DNA of 64,000 bases from Rhizobium lentis (GCF_017352135.1 NZ_CP071454.1:62001-126000), one strand, 5' to 3'. Shown: positions 1 to 8,870, numbered from the stretch's first letter. Notes: a model not told the origin generated them from the letters alone. Made by a program: numbers and translations.

Positions 1-225
1 TCTTTGCGAGAGTATCCAGCTCAAAAATGAAAGGCAATACTATTTAGAAAACCAAAATATTGCTTTGAGTTCTCAAAATAAAATTCTCTCCGCCAGTATG
101 TCATCCTTAGTTTTTCATTAAAAATGCAATGAAAAGACACAATTTTGCATTGAAAACTTAATCGGCGCTTGGCATAGATCCCCGAGGATTGTCATCCGCT
201 GAGCAATAAAACAGCTCTTTCGGGG
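1..225. other. AT-rich leader of the RTX gene
   Basis: This 225-base stretch contains no gene I can support. It is clearly more AT-rich than the rest of the window, which fits a promoter region for the large gene starting at base 226. The only structure I see is the direct repeat listed separately at 125-156. No good Shine-Dalgarno sequence precedes the start codon; a GGGG run directly abuts the ATG. Confidence 0.6.
125..156 (+). promoter_or_regulatory. Two-turn-spaced direct repeat upstream of RTX gene
   Basis: TGCAATGAAAA at 125-135 and TGCATTGAAAA at 146-156 match at 10 of 11 positions and start 21 bases apart, two helical turns. The same segment also contains the inverted pair AATGCAA and TTGCATT. 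The position 70-100 bases before the start codon fits an activator or repressor site. The regulator is unknown. Confidence 0.35.
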
Positions 226-2886
226 ATGTCTCATATTGCCGAGTACAACGCATCTTTTGGGAATATTCTGGACACGAACGGCGCCACAATTACCAAGACC
301 GGCGCTGAGTTCGAAGCGTATGATATTATCCGCTACTCGAATGCCACGCCTCTCGCCGCTGTCGCCCTCACCGTCTCCGATTCCAGCGTGGCAGACCTCG
401 CCGACGAGCTGGGTTCGGTTTCCGCAAGCGTACGGGGCTCGAGCGGCGACAACACGATCACGACCGGTGCGGGCAACGACTTGCTCAATGGTGAAGCGGG
501 CAATGACACGCTGAATGGCGGCGACGGCAATGACGAGATTTACGGGGGCGTCGGCAACGACGTCATCAAAGGTGGCGCGGGTAACGACACGATTAGCGAT
601 GGAGATTATTTTTCCAATGTCGCTGAGATCTTCAATATCGATGCGGGCGATGGCAACGACAAAGTGATTTTGTCCAACGGCCCTTTCGCCAAAGTGTCGG
701 GAACGATCGACGGCGGCGCCGGCACGGACACGCTGCAAGCCAGCGATCTGAGAGGCCTGACGATTAAGAATGTCGAGATCCTGCAATCGGTGACTTCCGG
801 TGTGACGGCATCGACCGCACAGCTCGAATCCTTTAACAAGATCATCGGTTCAGCCTCCGACTCTTCCGTCCAGCTGCTCTTGACGGATAGCGCCCATGTC
901 GATCTCTCCGACGAGTTGACAGGCACGCTAAATTACATCTTCGGCAATGCTTCCGGTATCGACGTCACGACCGGAAGCGCTCGCGACCTTCTTACCGGAA
1001 CTGCTGGCAACGACATCTTAGACGCCGGCGACGGCAACGACTATATCAATGGCAATGGCGGAAATGACCGGCTAATCGGCGGCAAGGGCGATGATACAAT
1101 CGTCGATGGTCAAGTTTCCAGCTCTGCGCCGGAAGTGTTCGACATCAATGCGGGCGATGGAAACGATGTAGTAATTCTGCAGACACCTTCTCAGGGACTT
1201 TCCGGGACAATTGATGGCGGTGCCGGAATAGATACACTGCGAGTCGCCAGACTAGCAGACCTGACGATCAAGAATTTCGAAAATCTTGAAACGAATGAAT
1301 ACGGTTTTACCGGTTCAACTGCACAGTTAGAGAGCTTTGACAAGATCTCGGGAATGAAGGATGCCTTTGGCTCCTCTTTGGCCGTCTTGAGAGTGACGGA
1401 CAATTCCCACATCGATCTTTCCGACGAGCTTGGGAGCAGTCGGGCTAGCATCATTGGCACGGTCTCCGCCCTCGACGTCAAGACCGGCAATGGTGACGAC
1501 ATATTTACGGGAACCGCCGGTAACGACATTTTCGACGGCAGCGGCGGCAACGACACGATCAACGGCAATGCCGGGAATGACAAATTAACCGGCGGCGAAG
1601 GCAACGACCAGATCTTCGGCGGCGTCGGAAATGACATCATCAAAGGTGGCGCGGGCGACGACAAGATCACCGATGGCGACAATATGTCCACCGCCCCTGA
1701 AGCCTTCGATATCGATGCCGGCGACGGCAATGACGCCATCAACCTGCAGACACATTCTTCCGCGATTTCCGGCGTGATCGACGGCGGCGCCGGCACCGAC
1801 ACGCTGCAAGTCATCAAGCCCACATTGGGCCCGGGTATGGAATTCATCGGGCTTGCCGGTCTGACAATCAAGAATGTCGAAATTCTTGAAACGGCGGGAG
1901 CCGAGGTCCTCGCTTCGGCTGCGCAGTTCGAAAGCTTCGACAAGATCGTCAAATACGACAAGCCGGGCTACGAGAACGACGTCCTTGCACTGACGTTGAT
2001 GGACAGCGCCCGAGCCGACCTCTCCGATGAGCTGGCAAACCGTCACGTCGACATCTTCGGCACCGCCTTCGGCATCGACGTCAAGACCGGCGGCGGCGAC
2101 GATTACTTCTTCGGGACCGACGGCAACGACCGATTCGAAGGCGGCGGCGGCAACGACGTGCTCTTCTGCGGCGCGGGCATCGACACGGCGGTCTTCTCCG
2201 GCAATTTCGCCAAATACTCCTTCGCGTTGAACAATGGCAGCCACATCCTGACGAGCGCCGTGGAGGGCAAGGATACGCTGACCGATGTTGAATTCGCCCG
2301 TTTTGCCGACGGCGTCTACGACTTCGCTAAGGAAAAGTTCACGCCCGACGGCAGCAACAGCGCACCGACCAATATCCAACTCTCGAAAACCTCCCTGCTG
2401 GAGAGCACACCGATCTGGACAACGCTCGGCCTGCTCACCGCCAAGGACGCCGATGGCGACACCCTCACCTACACGCTCATCGACGGCGCCGGCGATCACT
2501 TCCGGCTGAAGGGCAACCGCATCGTCACCTCGAAGGCGCTGGACTACGAGACGGCCAAGTCGCACACGATCAAGCTCGCCTTCTCGCGCAGCTCGATCTC
2601 GGAGAATGTTGCGATCGGCACCTCGGTCGGCCTTCTCTCCGCCGTCGATCCGGAAGGCGGCGCAGTGAAGTGGCGGCTGACGGACGATGCCGACGGCATC
2701 TTCAAGCTCGTCGGCAACAAGATCCAGACCAAGGCTGCGATCGACTACGAAAGCACCCACAGCCTGACCTTCACCGCCGAAGCCTACGACGCGGCCGGCA
2801 ACGCCACCAGCCACGATTTCACCCTCGCCGTGAAGGATGTCTTCGAGCTGTCATCCTCCAGCCTGCTGCATGACGCTTTGATCTGA
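226..2886 (+). CDS. RTX calcium-binding repeat protein with cadherin-like C-terminus
   Basis: 886-residue protein expected to be exported by a type I system and to fold on calcium. Glycine/aspartate nonapeptides (GGxGxD type) form four blocks near residues 74-125, 245-295, 418-484 and 618-652. Between the blocks lie long similar spacers, each with an 'AGDGND' segment, an 'IDGGAGTDTL' segment, an 'LTIKN(V/F)E' segment and a 'DLSDEL' segment; the DEL motif recurs at bases 403, 910, 1423 and 2026. Residues about 708-878 are two cadherin-like repeats (DADGD, DYE, SISENV motifs). There is no N-terminal signal peptide, and the hydrophobic C-terminal tail suits a type I secretion signal. No exporter genes lie next to it. 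The substrate or function (adhesin, biofilm matrix protein) cannot be told. The start is uncertain because no convincing ribosome site is present. Confidence 0.9.
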   Translation: MSHIAEYNASFGNILDTNGATITKTGAEFEAYDIIRYSNATPLAAVALTVSDSSVADLADELGSVSASVRGSSGDNTITTGAGNDLLNGEAGNDTLNGGDGNDEIYGGVGNDVIKGGAGNDTISDGDYFSNVAEIFNIDAGDGNDKVILSNGPFAKVSGTIDGGAGTDTLQASDLRGLTIKNVEILQSVTSGVTASTAQLESFNKIIGSASDSSVQLLLTDSAHVDLSDELTGTLNYIFGNASGIDVTTGSARDLLTGTAGNDILDAGDGNDYINGNGGNDRLIGGKGDDTIVDGQVSSSAPEVFDINAGDGNDVVILQTPSQGLSGTIDGGAGIDTLRVARLADLTIKNFENLETNEYGFTGSTAQLESFDKISGMKDAFGSSLAVLRVTDNSHIDLSDELGSSRASIIGTVSALDVKTGNGDDIFTGTAGNDIFDGSGGNDTINGNAGNDKLTGGEGNDQIFGGVGNDIIKGGAGDDKITDGDNMSTAPEAFDIDAGDGNDAINLQTHSSAISGVIDGGAGTDTLQVIKPTLGPGMEFIGLAGLTIKNVEILETAGAEVLASAAQFESFDKIVKYDKPGYENDVLALTLMDSARADLSDELANRHVDIFGTAFGIDVKTGGGDDYFFGTDGNDRFEGGGGNDVLFCGAGIDTAVFSGNFAKYSFALNNGSHILTSAVEGKDTLTDVEFARFADGVYDFAKEKFTPDGSNSAPTNIQLSKTSLLESTPIWTTLGLLTAKDADGDTLTYTLIDGAGDHFRLKGNRIVTSKALDYETAKSHTIKLAFSRSSISENVAIGTSVGLLSAVDPEGGAVKWRLTDDADGIFKLVGNKIQTKAAIDYESTHSLTFTAEAYDAAGNATSHDFTLAVKDVFELSSSSLLHDALI

Positions 2887-2903
2887 TCGCGGCTTTGCCG
2901 GCA

Positions 2904-2968
2904 GACGCAGCGATGCGTCGTGACTGGCTTTCAGCATCGGTGGGACTTGCAATCCCGCAAGCCCCACC
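2904..2968 (+). terminator. Two hairpins after the RTX gene
   Basis: Just after the stop codon are a GACGCA/TGCGTC hairpin (2904-2919) and a stronger hairpin, GGTGGG plus CTTGC pairing with GCAAG plus CCCACC (2939-2968). Neither is followed by a T run, so they may be a factor-dependent end or mRNA-stabilising structures. Confidence 0.35.
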
Positions 2969-3103
2969 GGCCGCAATTTCAGGCGCTTGCCCGCAGGCGG
3001 AGGCAGCGAGGCCGGCTGTAACGTCGAGACACCCTGCGAAAATGCCGCTCCACCTCGACGCTCGTTTCAGCTATGATTCTCTGCTCATCCGAGGAACGTC
3101 CGC

Positions 3104-3571
3104 ATGCGTCTGCTTACCTTCATTCTCGCCCTCGGCGTCTCGGCGTTCGCGGCCGCGCCTGCCGCGGCGGAGACCTACAAGACGCCGAAGGCGCTGCTGA
3201 AGGCGCTTTACAGCTACGACACCGACAGAAGCGATGCCGAAGCGCCCTCGCCCTATTCGATCTTCTTTTCCGACCATCTGAACAAGCTGCTCCAGGCCGA
3301 TCTCGACAACACACCGGAGGGTGACGTCGGCGCGGTCGATTTCGACCCCGTCATTGCAGGACAGGACGGCGAGGCGAGCAACGTCAGGATCGGCCAGCCG
3401 ATCCTGCTGGATGACAAGGCCGAAGTGGAGGTTCAGTTCGAAAACGGCAAGGAGGTGACGCTCTTCTACAGCCTGGTCCGCGAGCACGGCGGCTGGAAGG
3501 TCGACGACATCGCCGACCAGCAGGGCGATAATCCCTGGAGCCTGGGCGCATTGCTGGGTGATGCGCAGTAG
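3104..3571 (+). CDS. Secreted DUF3828-type protein
   Basis: 155-residue protein with a clear Sec signal peptide (residues 1 to about 22, ending in an Ala-rich stretch before ETYK). The mature part, with a TPKALLKALYSYD start and a 'GGWKVDDI' segment near the C-terminus, resembles the DUF3828 family of small periplasmic proteins of unknown role, which share an NTF2-like look. GAGGAA lies eight bases before the ATG and supports the start. It stands alone between the RTX gene and the cold-shock gene. Confidence 0.8.
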   Translation: MRLLTFILALGVSAFAAAPAAAETYKTPKALLKALYSYDTDRSDAEAPSPYSIFFSDHLNKLLQADLDNTPEGDVGAVDFDPVIAGQDGEASNVRIGQPILLDDKAEVEVQFENGKEVTLFYSLVREHGGWKVDDIADQQGDNPWSLGALLGDAQ

Positions 3572-3982
3572 ATGGGGCGGCTGCCCGTTCCCCTCTCTCC
3601 GGCCTCCCATCCCGTTTCGGCACGCAATCTAGATTTGACACACAACTGCAACGATCTGCCAACATTTCGTCAAGTATCTGAATCTTCGGCATTTCCTGTC
3701 ATGATAAAGCACGTGCCACAATAATGACGCTTGCCTTTTGACCGAAATGATGGCACCAATCCGCCTACTCGGGCATTTGCATGCCGGTGACTGGACTGAT
3801 GTGGTATCTCTTCCTTTACGGAAGGGGCGCGGGAATACCCGCCTGCGTAGACGTTCTTTCCCCGTACGTGACTTCTCCGACTGACCCTTCGTCCCCAACC
3901 CCAATCGGGACGAAAGCTAAAGCCGTCCGCTTCCTTTCGGGGGCGCGGATACTACACAGACTAAGGGAAAAGGACGCTCCCA
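3572..3982 (+). promoter_or_regulatory. Structured 5' leader of the cold-shock gene
   Basis: No gene is visible in these 411 bases. The part nearest the cold-shock gene can form three perfect hairpins: CTTCC/GGAAG at 3810-3824, GCGGG/CCCGC at 3829-3842 and TTCGTCCC/GGGACGAA at 3888-3914. AAAAGGA (3968-3974) is a well-placed ribosome site. Long structured leaders that rearrange in the cold are known for cspA-type mRNAs, so this leader may act as a temperature-responsive element. The transcription start is not known. Confidence 0.5.
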
Positions 3983-4195
3983 ATGGCCACCAAAGGCACC
4001 GTAAAATTCTTCAACCAGGACAAGGGTTTTGGTTTCATCACGCCGGACGGCGGCGCAAAGGACGTTTTCGTCCACATCTCCGCGCTGCAGGCTTCTGGCA
4101 TCCAGTCGCTGCGCGAAGGCCAGCAGGTTACCTTCGACACCGAGCCGGATCGCATGGGCAAGGGCCCGAAGGCCGTCAACATCTCGGCTGCCTGA
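3983..4195 (+). CDS. Cold-shock protein (CspA family)
   Basis: 70-residue single cold-shock domain that binds single-stranded RNA or DNA and acts as an RNA chaperone in the cytoplasm. The RNP1-like motif KGFGFI (about residues 15-20) and RNP2-like motif VFVHIS (about 29-34) are both present, and the length is normal for the family. A strong ribosome site precedes the ATG, a long structured leader lies upstream and an intrinsic terminator follows, so it is probably a single-gene transcript. Rhizobia carry several csp genes, and which paralogue this is cannot be decided. Confidence 0.95.
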   Translation: MATKGTVKFFNQDKGFGFITPDGGAKDVFVHISALQASGIQSLREGQQVTFDTEPDRMGKGPKAVNISAA

Positions 4196-4221
4196 TACAG
4201 ACTTCCGCTTCTGCGGCATGG

Positions 4222-4252
4222 ACGGCGCTCCGCAAGGGGCGCCGTTTCTGTT
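4222..4252 (+). terminator. Intrinsic terminator of csp gene
   Basis: ACGGCGC (4222-4228) pairs perfectly with GCGCCGT (4239-4245) and is followed by the T-rich run TTTCTGTTT. It lies 27 bases past the csp stop codon. Confidence 0.75.
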
Positions 4253-4382
4253 TGCGGGCAGCCACGATTTGTCGATCGCACCGGCAAGTGTTATATGCGG
4301 CTTTCATCGATGACCCGCCCTGTGCGGGCCTTAGCAGCGCACTGCAATGGCAGCCTGTGAACAAGGGAACAATGATACGTCA

Positions 4383-5384
4383 ATGACGCAGAAGAGGCCG
4401 ATTTTTGCGGTCGCCCCGATGATCGACTGGACGGACCGGCATTGCCGCTATTTCCACCGCCAGATCAGCCGGCAGGCGCTGCTCTATACCGAGATGGTCG
4501 TGGCTGACGCCATCATCCACGGCCCGCGCGAGCGGCTGCTCGGCCATGATGCCGCGGAACATCCGCTGGCGCTGCAGCTTGGCGGATCGGATCCGGCCAA
4601 ACTGGCCGAGGCGGTGAAGATTGCCGAGCCCTACGGTTATGACGAGATCAACCTCAATGTCGGTTGCCCCTCCGATCGTGTGCAATCGGGCACCTTCGGC
4701 GCATGCCTGATGCTGACGCCGGAGACCGTGGCCGAATGCGTCGCGGCGATGAAGGCGGTCGCGACCGCGCCCGTGACGGTGAAATGCCGCATCGGTGTCG
4801 ACGAGCAGGAGCCGGAAGAGGCGCTGCCCGCGCTGATGACCCGCGTTCTCGATGCCGGCGCCGACGCGATCTGGATCCATGCGCGCAAGGCCTGGCTCAA
4901 GGGCCTGAGCCCGAAGGAGAACCGCGAGATCCCGCCGCTCGAATACGAAATCGTCTACCGGATGAAACAGCGCTGGCCCGACGTGTTCATCGGCATCAAC
5001 GGCGGCATCCGCACGCTCGACGAAGCCGCCGAGCACCTTGCCAATGTCGACGGCGTCATGCTCGGCCGGGCGGCCTACCAGAACGCGGCGATCCTTGCCG
5101 ACGTCGACCGGCGCTTCTTCGGCGACCCGGCGGTCGAACCCGACTGGCAGGCCCTGTGCGACCGTATGATGGCTTACGCCGAGCGCCATATCGCCGGCGG
5201 CGGCCGGCTGCAGCACGTGGCCCGCCACATGGTCGGCCTCTTCACCGGCCTGCCCGGCGCACGACGCTACCGTCAGATCCTCTCCACCGACGCGGCAAAA
5301 AGCGGGGCGGGACCGGAAGTGCTGGCGGCGGCCTTTGCAGCAGTGGATTTTTCCGGGGCGGAACCGGAGGCGGTCAGCGCCTGA
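4383..5384 (+). CDS. dusA: tRNA-dihydrouridine synthase A
   Basis: 333-residue FMN-dependent enzyme that reduces uridines in the D-loop of tRNA. The N-terminal 'APMIDWTDRHCRY' segment is typical of DusA. The catalytic cysteine lies in 'LNVGCPSDRVQSG' (about residues 90-100), and the flavin/phosphate-binding 'GINGGI' follows later in the TIM barrel. I chose the ATG at 4383 because homologues begin MTQKRPxFAVAPM; an in-frame ATG at 4347 would add 12 unrelated residues. The gene runs toward the HtrA-like protease gene and is not obviously in an operon. Confidence 0.93.
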   Translation: MTQKRPIFAVAPMIDWTDRHCRYFHRQISRQALLYTEMVVADAIIHGPRERLLGHDAAEHPLALQLGGSDPAKLAEAVKIAEPYGYDEINLNVGCPSDRVQSGTFGACLMLTPETVAECVAAMKAVATAPVTVKCRIGVDEQEPEEALPALMTRVLDAGADAIWIHARKAWLKGLSPKENREIPPLEYEIVYRMKQRWPDVFIGINGGIRTLDEAAEHLANVDGVMLGRAAYQNAAILADVDRRFFGDPAVEPDWQALCDRMMAYAERHIAGGGRLQHVARHMVGLFTGLPGARRYRQILSTDAAKSGAGPEVLAAAFAAVDFSGAEPEAVSA

Positions 5385-5510
5385 CGCAAGGTGACGTCGG
5401 CGCTGCTTTCGGCGACAAAAGCACGCAAGTCATGGCGCGCGGTAGATAGCCCGCTCGATGGCCGCTCGCCGCGTCACTCGCTCGTTCAGCTGTCATGATA
5501 ACAGTCATCA

Positions 5511-6464
5511 TCACCGCGGCATCGGCAGCACGGTTTTCGTCTCGATCCGGCCGGCCACCGAGAACACCAGGATTTCCGTCTCTCTGCCGATCCGGCTGCC
5601 ATCCATCAGCCTGACGATATCGTCGACGCCGCCGACCGAGTTGCCGTCGATAGCAAGAATATAGTCGCCCTCCTGCAACCCGCCCTTTACCGCCGGCCCT
5701 TCCGGTTCGACACGCCGGATGCGGACGGACGTCGTTTGAAGCGTGCCCGCGGCAAGCGCAACCCTGCGCGGCAGCACGATGGTGTCCCCGGCGATGCCGA
5801 TGAAGGCGCGCCTGACTTGGCCATAACGAAGAATTTCCGAAACGACGAAATTGGCCGTGTTCGACGCAACAGCGAAGGCGATGCTCTGTGCGCCCTGGAT
5901 GACGGCGGTGTTGACGCCGATGACCTCGCCGCTGGAAGACACCAGCGGCCCGCCGGAGTTGCCGGGATTGAGCGCGGCATCGGTCTGGATGACATCCTCC
6001 ATCAACCGTCCGCTGGCCGCACGCATCGAGCGGCCGAGCGCCGAAACGATGCCGGCGGTGACCGTCCATTCGAAGCCCAGCGGGTTTCCGATCGCGATCG
6101 CGATATGGCCCCTGCGCAGACGCTGGGAATCTCCGAGCTTCGCCCAGGCCCCGGTGCTCGCATTGGCGCGGATAAGAGCGATATCGGTATCGACATCCCG
6201 ACCGAGGACCCGGCCTTCGGTAATGAATCCGTCCGGCGTCGTGATGCGGACAACCTTGGCGTCGTCGACGACATGGCTGTTGGTGATGATCAGGCCGTCG
6301 GGCGAGACGGCAAAGCCCGAGCCGTGCCCCTGCCGGCCTCCCACCCGCTCGATCCGGCTGACCGCCGGCCCGACCGTGTCGACCGCTGTTGCGATCGATT
6401 GCGAATAGGCATCGATCAGCGCCCCGTCATTCTGGGGCGCTATGTCCTTATCCATGTAACCCAT
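5511..6464 (-). CDS. HtrA/DegP-like serine protease with PDZ domain
   Basis: 317-residue trypsin-fold protease. The triad is visible: His in 'TNSHVV', Asp in 'DTDIALI' and Ser in 'NPGNSGGPL'. A single PDZ domain occupies about the last 90 residues ('GLQEGDYILAIDG'). No signal peptide or transmembrane segment is present, unlike periplasmic DegP or membrane-anchored DegS, so it may act in the cytoplasm or be a short specialised paralogue. The start at MGYMDKD is preferred because GAGGA precedes it; a longer frame reaches 6512. It is divergent from the hydrolase gene across a 552-base gap. Confidence 0.88.
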   Translation of the reverse strand: MGYMDKDIAPQNDGALIDAYSQSIATAVDTVGPAVSRIERVGGRQGHGSGFAVSPDGLIITNSHVVDDAKVVRITTPDGFITEGRVLGRDVDTDIALIRANASTGAWAKLGDSQRLRRGHIAIAIGNPLGFEWTVTAGIVSALGRSMRAASGRLMEDVIQTDAALNPGNSGGPLVSSSGEVIGVNTAVIQGAQSIAFAVASNTANFVVSEILRYGQVRRAFIGIAGDTIVLPRRVALAAGTLQTTSVRIRRVEPEGPAVKGGLQEGDYILAIDGNSVGGVDDIVRLMDGSRIGRETEILVFSVAGRIETKTVLPMPR

Positions 6465-7016
6465 GATCTGATCCTCAGGCGGCAGGCGGCCGTCCCGCCG
6501 CCGGCAAAGCAATCGCGGTTGCGATCGTTCGCCATGGCGTGTTGTGAAGGATTTAGATGGTTGGGCGTGCGTCCGTGTTCAAGTCAGCGCCAGTGGGCCT
6601 GCAGAGGAAGGCGCATACACCTACCCGGAAAGATATATCGAGCTACCTCGACAGATATATTGATCTAACAGAAATAAAATGGCTCATTGCGATCGTTCAC
6701 CGCTATCTCGGCCGGGTTGAGAGCCGCCGAGCTGCCGGAGAACAAGAGTATGGCTGCAGCACGCGGCCAGGCGAGGACCGTCCACATCCCCTCACCGTCC
6801 GAGGTGGACGGCACCGCGCCCGTTCAAAAGCATACAAACTTCCGTAATATCAATATAATAGAACGAGGAATTCAATAAGCACATCATCACGTTTCGAGTG
6901 GAATCCGATTCCCTCAGGCGCGACTTTGTTGCCCGCTGGCGTCGCGGCGCTCGTGGCCGCCCAATCCGCCTGTAACGTCTTGTTTGATTCAATCCAACCC
7001 ATCAAGGAGCCATGAC
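6465..7016. other. Divergent intergenic region with paired repeats
   Basis: No coding sequence is supported here. This long divergent gap between the protease and hydrolase genes should hold both promoters. It contains AGATATAT twice (6631-6638 and 6653-6660) around a CGAG/CTCG inverted repeat, and a 15-base near-repeat, TTGCGATCGTTC followed by GCC or ACC, at 6519-6533 and 6687-6701. AAGGAG near 7003 is the ribosome site of the next gene. Confidence 0.5.
6631..6660. promoter_or_regulatory. Candidate operator: paired AGATATAT
   Basis: Two identical AGATATAT octamers start 22 bases apart (6631 and 6653), with CGAG-CTAC-CTCG between them. The phasing of about two helical turns and the divergent intergenic position suggest a regulator site. 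No regulator gene is adjacent. Confidence 0.3.
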
Positions 7017-7853
7017 ATGAGCACAGTCACAACCAAGGACGGCGTCGAGATCTTCTACAAGGATTGGGGTCCGAAAAGCGCGCAGCCGATCATGTTCCAT
7101 CACGGCTGGCCGCTGAGTTCGGACGACTGGGATGCCCAGATGCTGTTCTTCCTCGAGAAGGGCTACCGCGTGATCGCCCATGACCGGCGTGGCCACGGCC
7201 GCTCCACTCAGGTCGGCGACGGCCACGACATGGATCACTACGCCGCCGATGCCGCAGCCGTCGTCGAGCATCTCGATCTCAGGAACGCCATCCATGTCGG
7301 CCACTCCACCGGCGGCGGCGAAGCGACCCACTATGTCGCCCGCCACGGCCAGCCGCAGGGTCGGGTCGCCAAACTTATCATCATCGGCGCCGTACCGCCC
7401 CTGATGGTCAAGACGGATGCCAATCCGGGCGGCCTGCCGATCGAAGTCTTCGACGGCTTGCGCCAGCAGCTCGCCGCTAATCGCGCGCAGTTTTATTACG
7501 ACCTGCCGGCCGGCCCCTTTTACGGCTTCAATCGGCCGGGTGCAAAAGTGTCGGAGCCGGTCATCAACAATTGGTGGCGCCAGGGCATGATGGGCGGCGC
7601 CAAGGCGCATTACGACGGCATCAAGGTCTTCTCCGAAACCGACTTTACGGAAGACCTGAAGATCATCACCGTGCCGACCTTCGTCATGCACGGCGATGAC
7701 GATCAGATCGTGCCGATTGCAGCTTCCGCCCTGCTCTCGTCCAAACTGCTGCAGAACGGCACGCTGAAGGTCTATGAGAACCTCCCGCACGGCATGTGTA
7801 CCACGCATGCCGGCATCATCAACCCTGACATCCTCGCCTTCATCAAGGACTGA
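7017..7853 (+). CDS. Alpha/beta hydrolase, non-haem chloroperoxidase type
   Basis: 278-residue enzyme of the cofactor-free haloperoxidase/arylesterase group. The oxyanion segment '[12 protein letters not shown]', nucleophile elbow 'GHSTGGGE' (Ser near residue 96), acid loop '[10 protein letters not shown]' and the C-terminal His in 'LPHGMCTTH' form a complete set. The AAGGAG ribosome site at about 7003-7008 selects the ATG at 7017. In this family the natural activity is usually ester or lactone hydrolysis, with perhydrolysis as a side reaction. It stands alone, and an 11-bp hairpin follows. Confidence 0.92.
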   Translation: MSTVTTKDGVEIFYKDWGPKSAQPIMFHHGWPLSSDDWDAQMLFFLEKGYRVIAHDRRGHGRSTQVGDGHDMDHYAADAAAVVEHLDLRNAIHVGHSTGGGEATHYVARHGQPQGRVAKLIIIGAVPPLMVKTDANPGGLPIEVFDGLRQQLAANRAQFYYDLPAGPFYGFNRPGAKVSEPVINNWWRQGMMGGAKAHYDGIKVFSETDFTEDLKIITVPTFVMHGDDDQIVPIAASALLSSKLLQNGTLKVYENLPHGMCTTHAGIINPDILAFIKD

Positions 7854-7862
7854 TCCGCTTGG

Positions 7863-7893
7863 GCCGCCGGGCGCCTATCGATCGCCCGGCGGC
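7863..7893 (+). terminator. Strong hairpin after hydrolase gene
   Basis: GCCGCCGGGCG (7863-7873) pairs perfectly with CGCCCGGCGGC (7883-7893) around a nine-base loop, ten bases after the stop codon. There is no T run, so it is either a weak intrinsic terminator or a 3'-protecting stem. Confidence 0.5.
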
Positions 7894-8020
7894 ATGCAGA
7901 CGCTGCCGCCCCCGCTCGCGCCCTCTACTCGAGCTCCACGAGGGATGCCGCGTCGATCCGTTCGCGGCCGTTTACGCATTTTCCGATGAAACCGTTTCCG
8001 CCGAATTGCGTTTAGCGGCC

Positions 8021-8197
8021 ATGAAAAGAGAACGAGAACCCTCTTCAAAGGCCTATCGCCAGGACCGTTTTGAAAATACCGAGCGGACCGCCAAGGAAAC
8101 CATCGAGGCGGAGCAGCGGGCTCGCCGGGAGAAAACGAAACGGCTGAAGGAATTGCGCCTGTCGCAGCAGGGCAGCAAGGAACCTTCCCCGCGCTAG
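8021..8197 (+). CDS. Small charged hypothetical protein
   Basis: 58-residue, highly charged, probably helical protein (MKREREPSSKAYRQD start, then KET..EAEQRARREKTKRLKELRL). It has no signal peptide or membrane segment. Its composition resembles small rhizobial orphan proteins, but I do not recognise a family. The ATG at 8021 is chosen because the reading frame before it looks like unrelated intergenic sequence. No strong ribosome site is visible, so the call is moderate. Confidence 0.5.
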   Translation: MKREREPSSKAYRQDRFENTERTAKETIEAEQRARREKTKRLKELRLSQQGSKEPSPR

Positions 8198-8374
8198 GAA
8201 TCTCAGCGCGCGCAACGGCTGCAGCGACGCTAATGTCAACCTGCCCGCCGCCTCGCCGGCGCATAGCTGCAATTGTTTAGTCGTCAGACGTTCGCCCATC
8301 TTGCATCGCAAAGAACGCGAAATTATCTTTCGTTGCACAGTAGCGATTCACGGCATCGAAAAGGGCAGATTGCG

Positions 8375-8587
8375 ATGTCAGACAAGCTGTTCAACACGCG
8401 TGACGAACCGCTCGCTTCCGAAGACCTCGATGTGTGCAGGCGCGTCCACGAAGCCCTTTGCAGCGGGCTACACATAGATAGATCAGGTGCGGAAGCCGAT
8501 CGTCTCGGCGCTCTCATTATCGAACTTTACCGCCAAGGTGTGCACGACGAGAACCAGCTTCGGTTGCTGGCCGGCGGAAGGTGCTGA
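8375..8587 (+). CDS. Small hypothetical protein
   Basis: 70-residue soluble protein (MSDKLFNTRDEPLASED start). The helical middle 'DVCRRVHEALC' and 'ADRLGALIIELYRQGV' look like a natural amphipathic protein, perhaps a helical bundle. A GGGCAGAT stretch before the ATG may serve as a ribosome site. No known domain is recognised. Confidence 0.5.
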   Translation: MSDKLFNTRDEPLASEDLDVCRRVHEALCSGLHIDRSGAEADRLGALIIELYRQGVHDENQLRLLAGGRC

Positions 8588-8870
8588 CAGCGTGCCTGGA
8601 CAACCCTGATTCGGGCATCAGCTTAGACGCCTCCCCATCGAAAAGTTTTACCGCCGCCTCGGCCCTTTGGGCGGCCGGCATGTCTTCGACAAGGCCCGGC
8701 AGAGACCGGACGCGGCATCGCCCCTTCATTGGTTCGAGGGGGCAATGCGGATCAGTGAGGCACTCGGGCAATTCCAGCAAAAGTGTGTAACGGTTTTGCG
8801 TGAGGAATTGCGTGAAAACAAAGAGATAGAGCATTTCCGTGATTCGAAGAAAAACGGAAATGCTCTAAGA

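Noticed and set aside
420..1680. Regularly spaced short repeats resembling a CRISPR array
   Set aside because: The repeats are degenerate nine-codon RTX units in a continuous reading frame, with no fixed spacers or cas genes.
1585..2814. Long open frame antisense to the RTX gene (about 400 codons)
   Set aside because: It is a mirror of the repetitive GC-rich coding strand; the plus strand encodes clear RTX and cadherin-like motifs and the antisense frame has none.
226..2886. Type I secretion genes expected next to the RTX protein
   Set aside because: No HlyB-, HlyD- or TolC-like gene lies within the first 20 kb. The adaptor at 45.4-46.6 kb belongs to a MacB/LolCDE-like exporter, not to a type I system of the HlyB kind.
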